NCBI GenBank assembly: GCA_015680685.1
Contig: MNCI01013673.1
Location: 131,975-195,974, forward strand
DNA from: Gnetum montanum
Taxonomy: Eukaryota > Streptophyta > Gnetopsida > Gnetales > Gnetaceae
DNA length: 64,000 nt
Direction of reading: 5' to 3'
This document shows positions 19,137-32,858 of the stretch, piece by piece. The notes under the pieces were generated by a model. It was not told where the DNA came from and did not search any database. It worked only from the letters and a program-made list of their open reading frames with translations. Position numbers and translations under genes: made by a program. How positions within the stretch are numbered: the first letter of the stretch is position 1; each line of letters begins with the position of its first letter.

Positions 19137-22100
19137 TGAGCTGATGTCCTTAGGACTTTGTATCGAGGTTAATCTGAACTGTGCCTCGTGACGTTGACAT
19201 TTTTCCCATGCTTGTCAATCCTAGGCCTAGAGAATCTTGTCTTACTCTCTTTGAGAATCTTGTGTAATAGCTTGGAAGCCAACTTGCTATTGATCTTATG
19301 CATGCCTTCTACCCTCTTACCCTTGCAGTCTAGTGGACTTTCTTTAGTTGTTTGGCTATGTACTACCTCTCTATGATGACCAAATGCAAAGCATTAAAAA
19401 TAAAAAAAATTAACAATCATCTAAAGAACCATTACATATCTAAGTAGTTAGCCTAGCAATTACCATATGTTTAATGCTAGAAAATAAAAGTAAATGAAAA
19501 AATGCATAAGTTTTCCTACACTCAAACCTAGCTTTCCATGACAAACTAGTAGCTTCCCATTCCTCTAGTTAAATATGCTCTAATCTAACAGTATCTTTAC
19601 CATACAGAATAATTTTTTTTCATAATCATTTTTTTAACATAAAGTGACCTATTAATAACCACTAACCAATTAACATATACGTTTGAATTTTTTATTTCTT
19701 TAATGTACTTAGTACCACTTGCCATCTTGAAATACTCCTACTTAATGAATTAATAGTCTTAGAATAACCTCAACTAGAAAAACCCAAGCTTTTCTAAATG
19801 AAAAAGTAATTATTTCCTTTACATTTCAGATTTGAAGAAAATTGCAAATTTCAGCCATGAGAAAGTTGCTTGAATCTTTAGATTAGCCATCAAGAATTGC
19901 ATCTAATTATTATACTCATGATGAGAGTTCGAGAAAGCTAACAAAAAATGTATTAAGGAGGTAGAAGCTTGATATTGATGCAATTAAAGCATAAGTTGTT
20001 GTTGATAGCCTAGGAGCCAATGAAAGAGGTTCAAGGAATAATCCAGCTAAAGTAGCTTTAATAAAGGCAACAAGAAAAGAAGAAGATGAAAAAAAGGCAC
20101 ATTGGCAATTGTGGCTTACAATTGACCTTTTCGAGGAAACCATATCAAATTATACTACAAACATATAAAAGACCAACTTTAATCTATTAAAATGTATATC
20201 TCTAGTTTATAGAATTCTAAAATATCCTTGACTCTAGATGTACTTGTTTCGGTTAAACAGAAAGTTGCATCAAACATAACTCAAACATGCACTCTGTTAT
20301 AAATTAAGATGATTTCCTTACACTATACTTTCATTCGTGGGATCTCATCATTTGACTAGATCATCATTATCCAGTCATGATTTATCCTATCACCATTGAC
20401 TAATTTGTAAAGGTACGTGAAATATTTGACAACCATTATTTACTATGGTGAGATTATATACCTAACACCATAGTCCCTATACATCTATTTTTACATGCAA
20501 CCTGTCTCAACATATCCTAAAATGAAAAGTGTAACTTGCAAACTATAAACTACATGTTGAGTTATATCTCAAACTCACAATTTGATTGGATGTATATTAT
20601 AATAATGTTCCTTATAACAAACAAATTTTTCAGCTTTACATATATGTAATAGAAGATTGAGTTTCATAATCTCTCAAAAATTGCAAATTCAAGTTGTATT
20701 TAAGGCACCATCATGTTAGCTACATGCTATCTATATGGTTTGATTGTACATATTGTCAAAGTCTCCAACAACCTTGTAAACCCAACATAGTTCTTTAGTA
20801 ATGCTCAGGTAGAACTCAAACACAGCTAAAATGTTCTCTAAACACTGCCCATGTCAAAAGCAACCCTTTATATGACCTTTTCCAACATTCAACATTTAGG
20901 CCATGATACTTCTCAAAAATTATTTTTGAGCTACATGATACATAGAATTCCCATGTCATAGATTCCTAAGATCTATAAAGACTTCAAAAAAGTTAGTTTC
21001 TATTTCATGTAGGGCTATCGCTAGATAAGCTAATTCTATAACTTGTGCATTTGGATTTAGAATTTTCTAGCCCTCTACTAAGCAAGAGGTAGGAGGAAAA
21101 AACATGGCTTAGTATAAATAAAAAAATTAGAATAATTTAGTCATACAATCCATAGTTTACATATTGTTTTTTTAGTAAAAAGGGCCATTTTGTAATAGTA
21201 AATACCAACTAATGCAAGAAGGTCCTTTTTGTTCCAGTAAAAAATATTGGTCAGTATGCTAACATAGTTCTAGCTAAAGCTATTTTTGTCACAACAATTA
21301 CGCATTCATAACAAGAAGGTCAAAAGCTAGTTTTTACTAGAGACATAAGGATGATGTAGGAAGAGTCATAGAAAAATGAGGAAAAGCACATGTCTTCCAT
21401 ATACAATAAGGAAATGAGAGGAGTCAATCTTGTCATAGTCATTAAGCATTTACAATGGCAATAAAGCAGTCGTTTTATTACAAAGGAGGAAGAAGTTAGT
21501 TTTTTCATTCATAACAGTAACTAAGGAGGCCTATTTTGTTACAAAAGTTATGAATATTCTAATTCCTAATTTTTTACAAATTTCAAGCAATGACAATAAA
21601 CATACTTCTAGACAAAAGGAATAATTAATAACATTGACCAAGAATTGACATTGCATGCACTCTCTATAAAAGTAGTGTTTGTAAACTTAGCATAAATTGA
21701 ATCAATAGCAAAAAAAAAGAGAAGCACAAGATTAGTAGATTATTGTATTCTATAGAATCCTATTTGTTACTATTTTTCCTTAAACACATTCTAATCTCTA
21801 AATAAGGCATCGACTAACACACATTACCAAACATACCCTTATAAAACCCATAGTGGTTGCTAAATTTCACCAGAATTTTCTATTAAATCTTATAGCCATA
21901 GTGTATCGAAGAAAATAGTAATTGTTCCAAATATGAATAGCAATTTAAAAACAAATTTTAAATGCTAGCAAGCATGTGGAATTAGACAAAGAAGTGCAAG
22001 AAGTCTACATACGCAACCTCTTTCAAAGTTTTTCTTTGCATTGAGTTGTAGAAAACCCTAGGATGATAAAATTACTACAACAAATCAATAAATGGATGGA

Positions 22101-23752
22101 CATGAATATACCCTAACTATCATTGCTATCTATAGCAATGATTTTTGCTGTCAACTATCTTTAGCGGCAACGGCAATGTCCCTCTCGATGTGCTCTCCTT
22201 CTCTATTGTTTACTGCAGGTGAGGTTGCAATGGTAGTAATGTGTCATTTTCCTAATTGCCCTATTTTTATTTTTCACAATTTACATATGATGCAAGCAGT
22301 TGTGGCTTGCATTTAGCTAGTAATTTAACTTTGTTGCATGCAACTCACATTTGATACTTTGAACCGTAGTCCTATAGGCCATTGCTAGGATCATGCAAAA
22401 AGCAACAACTTGTAGTTTAATATAGAAATGTGCATTTCTCATGTCATGCTATGAATCATAGTTAAATTAGATGTTTCTAATAGTAGGTACTCACACTTTG
22501 ATGATTAAATTGTTTGTTTATCTTAACCATTACATGGGAGTTTCATGTACTAGCACCAATAGGATGTGAACATCATGTGGAAAGTAGTGTATATAAATGT
22601 GAGTGGTTGCTTTCCACATCAAACTCATAGCTTGCTAATCTAAATTGCATCTTGCATTGAATACTATGAGCTGTAGTTGGATGAAAGGTTGTGAGTAGTT
22701 GGAGCTCACACTATGAACATAAGGTTCCTATTTTTTGTTAACAAATTTATGTGAGTCACATGTACTCGTAGAAAAAAATTGTGAGAGTCATGTGTAAAGC
22801 ATCAATTGTTGATGCAAGTAGATGCTAGCCATAGCATCATTACAATTTATCAAAAATGTCTATATTAGGACACAAGAATAGATTGAAACTCTTTTTTATC
22901 TTTGTATCTATTTTAATTACTATTCAAATGTTCAAGAAAATACAAACAAAGAATAGAGCAAGACAAAATTTGTAGCATTTGAGATAAAAATTATGTAGTT
23001 TGCACAATCCAAAAGGTGCCAATATCATAAAATTCTCTCTATCATGCAACCCAAGCATTCTACTATTGTAGATTTGAATGTGAGGAAGATGAGTTCCGAT
23101 TGTATCCTTGGCTATCTTCATTAAATTTTGCAAATTAAAAACAAGAAATGTTACATTGTTACACTTGACAAACATAAATTAGATATTCAAATTCAGGGCA
23201 TTGGAGCTAGAATTTATCTCTACCTTCTATAAATAGTTTTCTATGGCATTTTAGATTAGATAGATTTTGGTGTTGATTTTAGTAGGGCTATCCTGACTTG
23301 ACAATCTTTTATTACTTGGAAAACCAATTTCATTTACTGAGAACAACAACTTAGACTAAATCTGCTTAACATATTTTTCAAATTCAAGAACACTCTCTTT
23401 ATTTGTGGGCATATTCTTTGCAAAATTTTTGAATGCCTTTTTAAAATTTTGCTATTTTTTCTATCTAGCTTGCATTTGCATTGTCCTAAAATGCTTCAAA
23501 TTACTCATCTAATTTCTGAACATCCTTTTTTTTGTGCTCATGGGAAGATACTATTGTGCTTTGTACCTCATTGGTATTTGATTTCCTAGTGGTTAATTTA
23601 AATATCTCTAGTATCATCCCTAATTGTGATGCCTGTTCATGACTTGGAAATTCATGAGGCATAAATGAATTTAGCTCAAAAGCGGTTCTTGAATCAAAAT
23701 ACTCATCTTCTAAGAAGAACTTATATGCACTTGTATATCCTTTGACTAATAT
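19137..23752. other. 4.6 kb AT-rich spacer, no gene recognised
   Basis: Six-frame reading shows only short frames with AT-driven composition. No LTR ends, primer site, terminal inverted repeat or domain was recognised. It lies between transposon-type ORFs on the same side as the SWIM transposase, so it is probably decayed DNA-transposon interior. Confidence 0.4.
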
Positions 23753-25472
23753 CTAAATTTTCATTGAATGCTTACAAAAATAATGAAGGTTGGACCATCT
23801 ACACTCATAGAAAATATTGGGTGAGAACACCTTGGACACCTTGTACCAAGTACCTCGTTTCAAAGAATTTTGACTATGCATATGATATTCATCTTTTTTA
23901 TCTAGTACTTGTTTGCAATCATCATCATAGATTTCAATTCCCTTTTCCCATGACTTCTTATAGATTTCTCTATCCTTTCTATTTATTAGATATCTTATGG
24001 CTTTAAGTCTGGCATTGTTCCAATAATATAGTTGTACCTTTTTCAAAGTCCATATAAGCTAATCAAGGTGATGGTATTTACCATTTCTGATATCTCTCAA
24101 ATATTTTCCTTTTAAAAATCCATGATAAGACTCTACAACATTGTTTGTGTGTTTTTGAGCATGAGGAATATAGACGTTTGCCCACATTTTTGAGAAATGA
24201 ACCTTTAAGCCCATAGTAAGAAAAAAAGAAAAATGGACCATATAATCTAATATATTAAAACTATAATTAAAACATCAAATAAATCTATACTTATGAAATT
24301 TATCTTTGTTTATCCACTAGGTCCTTAGATAATTGATGAAGAAAATGTTCTATTGATGCTCTTTAACAAACTTGTTAATTTCCACAACTACATCCATAGG
24401 AGTTTTGTATTCATTCATAATAAAGTTTAGATGTGTTGCCATAGCCTTTCTCCTTGCTGAATCTCTAGCCGTTGTTGCCAAGTTCTTCCTCCTATGCCCT
24501 CCAAACATGTCAAATGCATAGAAAAATATGACAACCAAATACAAACCTAAATATTTCACATAATGTTGCACATTAAATTATGATATCTCCATGTTTTGAA
24601 CTAAACTTTAAAATAACAAAATAAATTTGTGTAATAACTATTACCTTACAGCATTCATTTCTGCTTTAGAATCAATTAGCATGAAACCATATACTCTTCA
24701 TTGTAGCTCTCAAGACTTGCATCTTCTCATCAATTTAGAAAGCGAAGTTGTGGCATCCCTCTCTGTAATCCTAGAGGATATCACCCATGTTACAGGTAGT
24801 CCATTATAGTATGAATCAAAAGGCATGAATGTGTGACCATGTATCAATAAATAGTTTTAATATATTAGATTGAACCATGGTTTCTAGAAATATTTTAAAA
24901 ATGATCCAACTATAATACAAAATGGACCATGAATCAAATATAAATGGTATTGATTAAACATCTCTTCTATCTAACATGGAACTAAGCAAGTCGTGACAAT
25001 AAGCTCCTGAGGTGTCAACATGATTTATTTTTTAATATATAATGCATGCAACATGCTCAGCACCACACATAATGTAAACTATGAAATTACATTGGCAAAT
25101 AGTCTTTTTGTTAGTCTTGTTTCTTTTTTTCCTTTCCCTAGGTACCACTCCTATGATAAAATTTGGGCCATACAAATAATGATAACTAATTCATGTATAT
25201 ACATGGGCATCAAGTAGTACTTCAATAATATGCAGTATACAAAATATTTAATAAACACTCTTGGACTTTGGAAAATCAAGAAAACCTACTTTGTACAACA
25301 AGTGTAGTGGTTTGCTTCAGAGCAATTTTCCTTTTTCTATTTCTGTTGATTTTTGTTCCTATAGAAAAATTCACATAGAAACATTGCATTTCTCTGTTTG
25401 CATGCAATAAAGTCATCCACTCTTTTTTTTTATATCCAAGAAAAGGCATTGTCATAGAAATAGGACCATATT
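23753..25472 (-). pseudogene. MULE-like transposase with SWIM finger, C-terminal part
   Basis: On the - strand, from 25472 down: YGPISMTMPFLGYKKKEW; then FMPFDSYYNGLPVTWVISSR and IDSKAEMNAV near 24800-24650, matching the (G)xPVAWVI and DDSxAEIxAI blocks of MULE transposases. KHTNNVVESYHGFLKG (near 24150) matches the block that holds the catalytic Glu. Near 23800 CRWSNLHYFCKH matches the SWIM finger CxCx(n)CxH with the second Cys changed. The transposase would cut and paste its own DNA. Stops and frameshifts break it, and element B is inserted in its upstream part, so the N-terminal piece is at 32859-33250. Confidence 0.6.
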
Positions 25473-26518
25473 TGATGAGTGGCGAGGTACCCCTACACTC
25501 AACCATACGAAACGAGTGTAGCATGCGATTTGGTTGAACTTCGTAGACTAAATGCCTACACGCCCCATGGAACACTTGGGGTTAATTATTCATTGTCTTC
25601 CCATACTTACTTGTAGTTGTCATGGTGTATGGTTAAGTAAGTCCGAGGTATATGATTTTTATAGATTTTATGTGTTTTTCTCCTATGCTATTGAGGTGAA
25701 GGGTTGAGAAACTAGCTAACTCTAACTAAGGACTAAGTCTAAATTAACTAGCGTCAGCATCCATTCCCACTTACCGTACACACCCTGAACTATGCAACTG
25801 TGGCTACCAAATGCTAATCATTATTGGGATCACCACAAGTAACGCATGTGCTCGAAGTGGTCGTACTGAGGCACTTAACTAGGAGGAAAGGATTGAGGAA
25901 GCGATGTAGCCTAAGTGCGATGAGCAGCTGATTCCTTGCTAATCGTACACATCTAGGACTACCACTGGGATTACCAAGCATAGATCTTGAATATGCCACT
26001 AGGTTACCAAGTAGTCACATGAGATGCTCGTAATCAAGTCATACTCATACCGCATGCGAGGTGCAGCTGATTCCTTGACTATTCGTACACATCCTTAGAT
26101 GCTTGTAATCAAGTCGTACTCATATTGCATTCTAGGAAAATAATAAATAACATTAAATAAAAACCCTATTCCATGCACTATAAGGTTTATCTGGAAAGCT
26201 CATCTTTATTGCCATACAAAACTTGTGTTCAGGTACAATGTTGCTTGAATAAAGATTCGTTCACTTTGGGACTCCTACTACGGGCACATGGAAAATATTC
26301 TATCTCTGGAGTGATCAAACTGCTAGAGTTTCCCTACTTCTAACTCAGGATGGGAAATAAGGGGAGTGCTGCCTCTTATTTATAGATTTGGTGGTGGACC
26401 GCGATATCACGTATGCGATATCGTAGGGGAAGACGCGATATCGTGTATGCGATATCACGGGGGATGTGATATCGCGTTGGACGTGATATCGTGGCCCATG
26501 CAATATCACATCTCATTA
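25473..26518 (-). repeat. 3' LTR of element B
   Basis: Forward sequence begins TGATGAGTGG and ends CTCATTA, so on the element strand the first TG has become TA. U3 (26400-26515) has six exact GATATC sites plus one variant; the 5' LTR has three plus one. TATAAATA box at 26378-26385 (- strand). Polypurine tract at 26519-26528. Confidence 0.85.
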
Positions 26519-26528
26519 TACCCCAATG

Positions 26529-28256
26529 ACTGAATGAAAACTCATCCTTAAGTTCCTTACAATAAGATCGAAAAGGTATGGAATTATTAAGGGGAATGGA
26601 ACTAATGGGATGACATGTGAACGGATCATCATTACAAGACTTGACAAAACTAGTGTTTATGACAACAAGGGTGAACACCTTATTACAATGACATCAGGCC
26701 TTAGTTGGTAGCTAAGAGAGAGAGAGAGAGAGAGAGAGAGAAGTGTTGCTACTGCCAACTGCAAGATTGTGCCATTGTTGTTCATTCGTAAGTGCGCCAT
26801 CGATCTTGCTCCTTGCATAGCTGTTGTAGCACTGCTCCATTCCACGTGTTTGCTCTAGATCCAATCCGTTGTTGTATGATCGCCATTGCACACACAACAT
26901 AGTCTTATATTAGCAAGGGTAAATGAATTTCAATGTAGTTAATACCTTGCTTCGGTGTAAGTTCATTGGCTAGGTTATGGTATGGCTAATACGGGTCTGG
27001 GGATATATTAATGATGACCAACAAAGGTGTAGGGGTTAGGAAGAAAATCAAAAATTTCGGGGCTAAGAGAAAATCGAAAAAATCAGGCCCCATATCCCCA
27101 TGACTAATCGTGAATCTCCGGTAGTGTTAGAATGGAGAAAGAAAAGGAGTATGAAAGATAGATAAAAAGGGACAACTATAACATCAATGAAATGGATGTC
27201 AAGATGGTAATGAACAAAAATAAAATTAATTGCAAAATGTTAAGGGAAAGAACTTAACTAATGCATCAAATAGGAATGTCAGTGGGTTCCTCCCTAAAGC
27301 AAGCTCATGCCGTTAATGCCCTGACAGACCCACATTCAAAGAGTCCATAGGCTTTGGGAATGTCTTTTGGAACAAGAGTCAAAGTCCTAACTGCAAGAAT
27401 TTACCAAAAAGAAAACAATGCATTAACCCAAAATATACACTAATGATACAACTGGCAATGAGGTGAACAATGGAGAGAAGGATGGAGAGAAGAGAATGGA
27501 ATGGAATCTCAAGAACAAGGTGGTGTATAGCCCCTTGTGTGTATTATGATTAATAGGACTTGGCAAATCTCATTCCAACTCTAGCCTCAAACCAACCACT
27601 TCCAGTAAGTTCGCATCAATGCATTCGGCTAAACCATCCACGTGGATAACAAGGATGCCTTCCTTAAGAGTCACTACCATTTCGACGAAACAAAGGAGAG
27701 AAGGACCTTAGTTAGAGGGAACACTTTTGGTTCCATAACCAATTCTTGTAGCCCAAGTTTATTTGGTCTAAGGGATGTGCTTTGAATTCTCACTTAGTTT
27801 TTTTTTATGTTTTGTGTTTTTATGAGTGAGAACCACACTATGCAAAGACTATTTATTTTTATTGTTTCAGCTTCCGATAATTGGGTAATATTGGAATGGT
27901 AAGAAAACTCAAAAATAAAACATCCAAGCACCCAAGATAATGGCTAACACAAGTGCATCAAGTTTCCTTGAAGTCATACCCTTTTCGAACCTTGAGTCCT
28001 TCCTTAGTTTGAGAAATGCCAGTCACTGATTCGTTAAAGTTCTTAATTGAAAGAGACTGTACATTTCCAAGCCAAGAGAGACCATAGACCTTGGTGGATG
28101 GATGGATGAAGTGGACTCATTGCCTGCCATATCAAAAGAACATACCTTAGTATCAACATTGTGACTTAAAGGTAAAAACCAAACATTAACAATAAATGAA
28201 AAATAGTTCATACCATCATTCCGAACACTTATTAGGTGACAAGTTTACAGGGTGGA

Positions 28257-28288
<32 letters not shown>

Positions 28289-28455
28289 AAAGTATAACGA
28301 TGTTGTAAAAAAAAACAAGAAAAGTTAAAGAAATTTGTAAAACAAAAATTTGAAAAGTTAAAGAAATTTGTAAAACAAAAATATGTGAGACAAAAACGTT
28401 GTAAAACAAAAATGTGTAAAACAAAAATCGAAAAAGAACTAAGGCCCCCATATGA
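26529..28455. other. Noncoding 3' region of element B with GA and AC runs
   Basis: About 1.9 kb without a domain, containing (GA)n at 26712-26741 and (CA)n at 28256-28281. Element C has matching simple runs at equivalent places (TG near 55427-55447, TC near 57028-57050). This region is therefore part of the family, not later sequence. Confidence 0.65.
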
Positions 28456-29199
28456 TTAGAATAGGTGGCCATCTCCTCCATGACTGAGTTGTAAGGGAGA
28501 GATCCAAAATAATGAGCGTTGGTTTGAATTTCGTAGAAGTGCCAAACTTCTCCCAATTGATGATCTTAGATTAAGGGGTGGAAATTGGCGATGCTCATGT
28601 TTCAATGTGTCTATGCCTTCGTTGTTGGCATGGGTTTCCTCAGTTTGTTCTATGCATATTTGGTTACTCTTTCGAGTAGCTGTCAACCATGGGGTGTCTA
28701 CTACTAGTTTTGTGGTTGCTACATACAGGCATCTTTGTTTCATATTTTAAAGGACACACCTGTTACATGGAGGCATTTCCTCCATGTCATCACCCGATAA
28801 ATCACTATATGTGATGCATGGAACTTTCCTCTTCTCGATCTTTCCATAAATATTTATCTTAGAGATTTCCAAGGAAAGATCGTGGATCTTAAGGCATGCG
28901 TCTATTGTACTCAGCCATGCCCTTCCCATTATAATTGGGAAGTCCCCTTCATTGTTGTTAACTTCAATCACCAAGAAATCATCTAGGTAAGACCAACCAC
29001 ACACAGTGGTAATAATGTCCTCCACCAATCCCAAGGGAATGGTGATGGATTGGTCTTCCATCTCTAGTTGGATGTTGCTCTTCTTAAGTTGGGACAGGTT
29101 CCAGGCTTGATACATCTCTCGTGATATTAGATTGACTTCAGAACCTAAGTCAAGAAGAGCTCGATGTGGTGCATTTTCGGTGATTCAAAGGTAGATTAA
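28456..29199 (-). pseudogene. Aspartic protease and conserved tail of element B
   Basis: The active site reads LLDLGSEVNLIS (Asp at 29151-29149), where the family has Asp-Ser/Thr-Gly; the Ser codon TCA is now TTA. IPLGLVEDI, a hydrophobic strand and FPIIMGRAWLSTIDACLKI complete a retropepsin-like fold (29115-28870). A tail of about 100 residues follows (LKQRCLYVATTK to HGGDGHLF, ending at 28456) that I do not recognise but that recurs in C. The protease would cut Gag. There is no RT linker after it. Confidence 0.75.
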
Positions 29200-31720
29200 G
29201 GGACTCCCAGGGTCAGTTAGTTTCCTGGGAAGGTGGCCTACCTTGATCTAGTCGGTTATAGTATGTGTCAACATAACCATATGCGTTAAGCTATGATTTT
29301 GGATGGAAGGGTGCTTCGAAGTGTTAGATGGTGGAGAAGTGTACATGGGTTCAATTGCTTGTTGTTGCGAGAGTTTTTATGGGCTTTTGGTTCTGAAGAA
29401 AGGTCTTCTCTTTTTACAGTTTTCAGAACCAACAGTGGGTTGAACATTTATAGCTCTCGTAGCATGACATTGTTGTGGTTGAGGAGGAAGTTCCCCTTGC
29501 ATTGTTGGAGCAGGAGGTGTTACGGGAACTACTACTGGTGGAAGAGGTGTGGATGGATTAGGAGGATGGTGTAGGTATGGAGTGTCTCCCAGAGGGGAAG
29601 GAGTCCTTCTGAAGTACTCCCGAACTTGGTAGTGACGGTTGGGGGTTGTGTGACTCATAGAGTCACTTGGAGAAATCAGCTGCTACACATAATATCCATA
29701 AGGATCAGGCTATCGGTAAGGGTATTGATGTTTCAGTGATGGCATCCCCCATGACTATGGGTATTGCCACTACTGATGTTGTCCAATGGGTTGTGGTGGA
29801 GTTCCACTTGGATAATACGTTAGTGGTTGGTGGAACTACCTTGGGTTACCTTGTGGATAAGGTAACCTTTGGGGTGTTTTCTGTTGATTAAGTCTTGGAT
29901 TAAGCACATACACCCCAGACTCTTGTAGATGTGAGATGATGGGGCAACATCCCTTAGGATGGTCATAGTGGTAGATCTCACATCCACCGTCATCATCTGT
30001 GTCTGAATCCACAACCACATTGGAGTTAGTGATTATCCCCTTACCCTTGTTATGTGCAGGGCTTAAATCTCTCCACCTTTTCATACCTTTGTTAGTACTT
30101 TGTTTCAATTTTAGAGTCTAAGGAACTCCATACGTCGTCTACCTTAGCTACTATTTCTATTGTTAATTTTTGGATTGGCAAGGTCTTTCTATTCACCAAC
30201 TCTTCAATTGGTGACTCATCCTCTTCATCACAAAATTTCACTCCCCTCTTTCGAAGAGAGGGATCACGGTTGTACTCTTCCACACTTTCCCTTTTTCATA
30301 GCTCACCTTCTTCTTTTGCTACTTGTTCCAACAAACTATGAACTTCATGGGCTCTAAGTTGTGAGAGTCTCCCTTGGGCGTAAGTCCCAAGGGTTGATCT
30401 AGTTTCATGCCTTAGCCCATCCACGATGTGATGAAGTTGATCTTGCTGTGTGTATTCATGGCCCAGGAAACGATGTAATAGTGTGTAGTAGTGGGCCATG
30501 GCAGCATTCAAGGGTTTATGTATACCTTGCTTCTAGCCTTGGATCTACTTGCGTAAATTGGACACTCTGGAGTATGTTTGATATTTGTCATTGAATAATT
30601 CTAACATCGTACTCCACCTCCTGATAGTTTCCAGTTCTAAGGACTGGTACCAGCTCTCTGCTTCCTTGGTGAGTGTCCTTGGGAACAACTTAAGTTTTTG
30701 CCACTCATTTTCGATGTTCTACAAGGCACAGGCATTGTGGAATGCCTGTAAATGATTTTGCGGATCTGCGTTATATCCCCCTTCAAAATGTGGGATATTA
30801 TTCATGTCTAAGCATTTGATCCGACTATCTTTTAAATGCCTTGTGGGAATCCTAATAGCCTCCGTTATGTCAAGCATACTTTGGGTTACGAGTAGGGGCT
30901 CGTCATGATCATCTCTTTCATGACACCTGTGATGTCTTCGTTGTTCCCTACTCTTCCTACGTTCATGCCCTTGTCCTCTCTCTTGACTCTCTCATCGAGG
31001 TCTCTCATTTTTCTTACTTTTGTTCCCTCCATTGTGCTCTTCATGATTGCACCCTGATGTGGAAGGAGAGGGTGAGTGATGTGAAGAAGGGGAAGAAGAA
31101 GGAGAGCCATCGCCATGGTGATGTTTCCTACCTTCTCTTCGGTTGCTTCGGCCTCGATCGTGGTGAAGATCTAAGTGCCCATCCTTGTCTTTTGTTGTTG
31201 TTCCTTCTATAAATAGTTGGTGTTCACGGGCATCAAAACCAATGTTATGTATCGTTGATCATAGATTCTAATACCCAACCTCCTCACTATCGTTAGGAGG
31301 GGGAACATCTCCGATTTCACTAAGGACGTGTGGGACCTTGCCCTTCAATAGTGGATGTTGACTCTCCTACCTTAAGTCCCTCATACGTTGTGTATTTGTA
31401 GGATAATAATCCCTCATGTCAAAATCATTTGCAATGTATTCAATGAATAGTTCTTGCATGCCAATTTGTGCCAAGGCACAGAAGAGCATGTTTGGGACTG
31501 ATCGATCCAGGGGTAACACAATGTTACCTTGCAAATCTCTCCAGTGCATCTATTCATCTTGATGGAGAATAAAAGTAAAGTTGGGAATATACTCATCAGG
31601 ATGAGTATATGTCATTTTTTATTGTTGAGGACTTGGCTGATTTTGGTTATGTGTTTTATGTTGTTGACTATCTCGTGTATGATCCTTAGGTGGTGAGTTG
31701 CTCTTATGAGAAGAAGGCAT
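29200..31720 (-). pseudogene. Gag of element B
   Basis: The start at 31720 gives MPSS, then a basic N-terminus. Conserved blocks follow: TYTHPDEYIPNFTF, HWRDLQGNIVLP, FCALAQIGMQ; then in further frames MNNIPHFEGG, LFPRTLTKEAESWY, FLGHEYTQQDQLHHIVDG and YAQGRLSQLRAHE. The knuckle near 29960 reads CEIYHYDHPKGCC, with the second Cys changed to Tyr. A Pro-rich tail follows. Several stops and frameshifts make it a pseudogene, but the same blocks in C show selection before decay. Confidence 0.75.
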
Positions 31721-31840
31721 TTTTATTGGTGTGCTAATTCACCGTTATAAATTCTTATTTAATTAATTAACTCGAAGGTTCATCAAGGATCACAACGATG
31801 TGAATGATTTCCTTATGTTCTAATTGGCGTACAAACACTT

Positions 31841-31860
31841 AGTCCTTGGCAACGGTGCCA
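31841..31860 (-). promoter_or_regulatory. Primer binding site of element B
   Basis: TGGCACCGTTGCCAAGGACT follows the 5' LTR by one base. It resembles the TGGCGCCGTTGCCGGGGA site, complementary to tRNA-Asp, used by Athila/Tat-type elements, with a few changes. Confidence 0.75.
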
Positions 31861-31861
31861 A

Positions 31862-32858
31862 TGATGGGTGGTGAGATACCCCTACACTCAACCATACGAA
31901 ACAAGCATAGCACACGTGATCTGGTCGAACTCCATAGACTAAATGCCTACACGCCCCATGGAACACTTGGGGTTAATTATTCATTGTCTTCCCAGACTTG
32001 TAGTTTTCACGGTGTATGGTTAAGTAAGTTTGAGGTATAAGATTTTTATAGCTTTTATGTGTTTTTCTCCTATGCTATCGAGGTGAAGGGTTGAGAAACT
32101 AGCTAACTCTAACTAAGGACTAAGTCTAAATTAACTAGCATCAGCATCCGTTCCCACTTACCGTACACACCCTGAACTATGGAAATGTGGCTACCAAATG
32201 CTAATCGTTACTGGGATCACCACACGTAATGCATGTGCTCGAAGTGGTCGTACTGAGGCACTTAACTAGGAGGAAAGGGTTGAGGAAGCTATCTAGCCTA
32301 AGTGCGATGAGCAGCTGATTCCTTGACTAAACATACACATCTGGGACTACCACTGGGATTACCAAGCATAGATCTTGAATACGCCACTGGGTTACCAAGT
32401 AGTCACACAAGATTCTCGTAATCAAGTCATACTCATACAGCATGCCATTAGTAGCCGATTCCTTGACTATCCGTACACATCCTTAGATGCTCGTAATCAA
32501 GTCATACTCATACCTCATTCTAGGAAAATAATAAATAACATTAAATAAAAATCCTATTCCATGCACTACAAGGTTTATCCGAAAAGCTTGTCTTTATTTC
32601 CGTACACAACTTGTGTTCAGGTACAATGTTGCTTGAATAAAGATCCATTCACTTTGGAACTCCTATTGCAGGCACATGGAAAATATTCTATCTCTGGAGT
32701 GATCAAATTACCAGAGTTTCCCTACTTCTGACTCAGGATGGAAAATAAGGGGAGTGCCACCTCTTATTTATAGATTTGGCGGTGGACCACAATATCACGT
32801 ACGTGATATCGCAGGGGAAGACATGATATCGTGGCCCATGCGATATCACATCTCATCA
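31862..32858 (-). repeat. 5' LTR of element B
   Basis: On the - strand it starts TGATGAGATGTGATATCGC at 32858 and ends CACCCATCA at 31862. TATAAATA box at 32765-32772. It matches the 3' LTR over almost its whole length, apart from fewer GATATC units and scattered changes. Confidence 0.85.

Larger units (their letters stand above)
25473..32858 (-). mobile_element. Element B: full-length non-autonomous Gag-protease LTR retrotransposon
   Basis: Both LTRs are present (25473-26518 and 31862-32858). They are flanked by the 5-bp direct repeat ATATT at 25468-25472 and 32859-32863, which proves a single insertion event. Reading on the - strand: 5' LTR, a tRNA-Asp-like primer site, Gag, aspartic protease, a conserved tail, a long noncoding region with GA and AC runs, polypurine tract and 3' LTR. 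No RT, RNase H or integrase fits in the 5.3 kb interior. It interrupts the MULE-like transposase. Confidence 0.85.

Noticed and set aside
19137-23752. Terminal inverted repeats or a hidden gene in the long spacer
   Set aside because: Nothing consistent could be found by eye; only short AT-driven frames.
26657-26900. Frames with SLSLSLS repeats
   Set aside because: Translation of the (GA)n microsatellite at 26712-26741.
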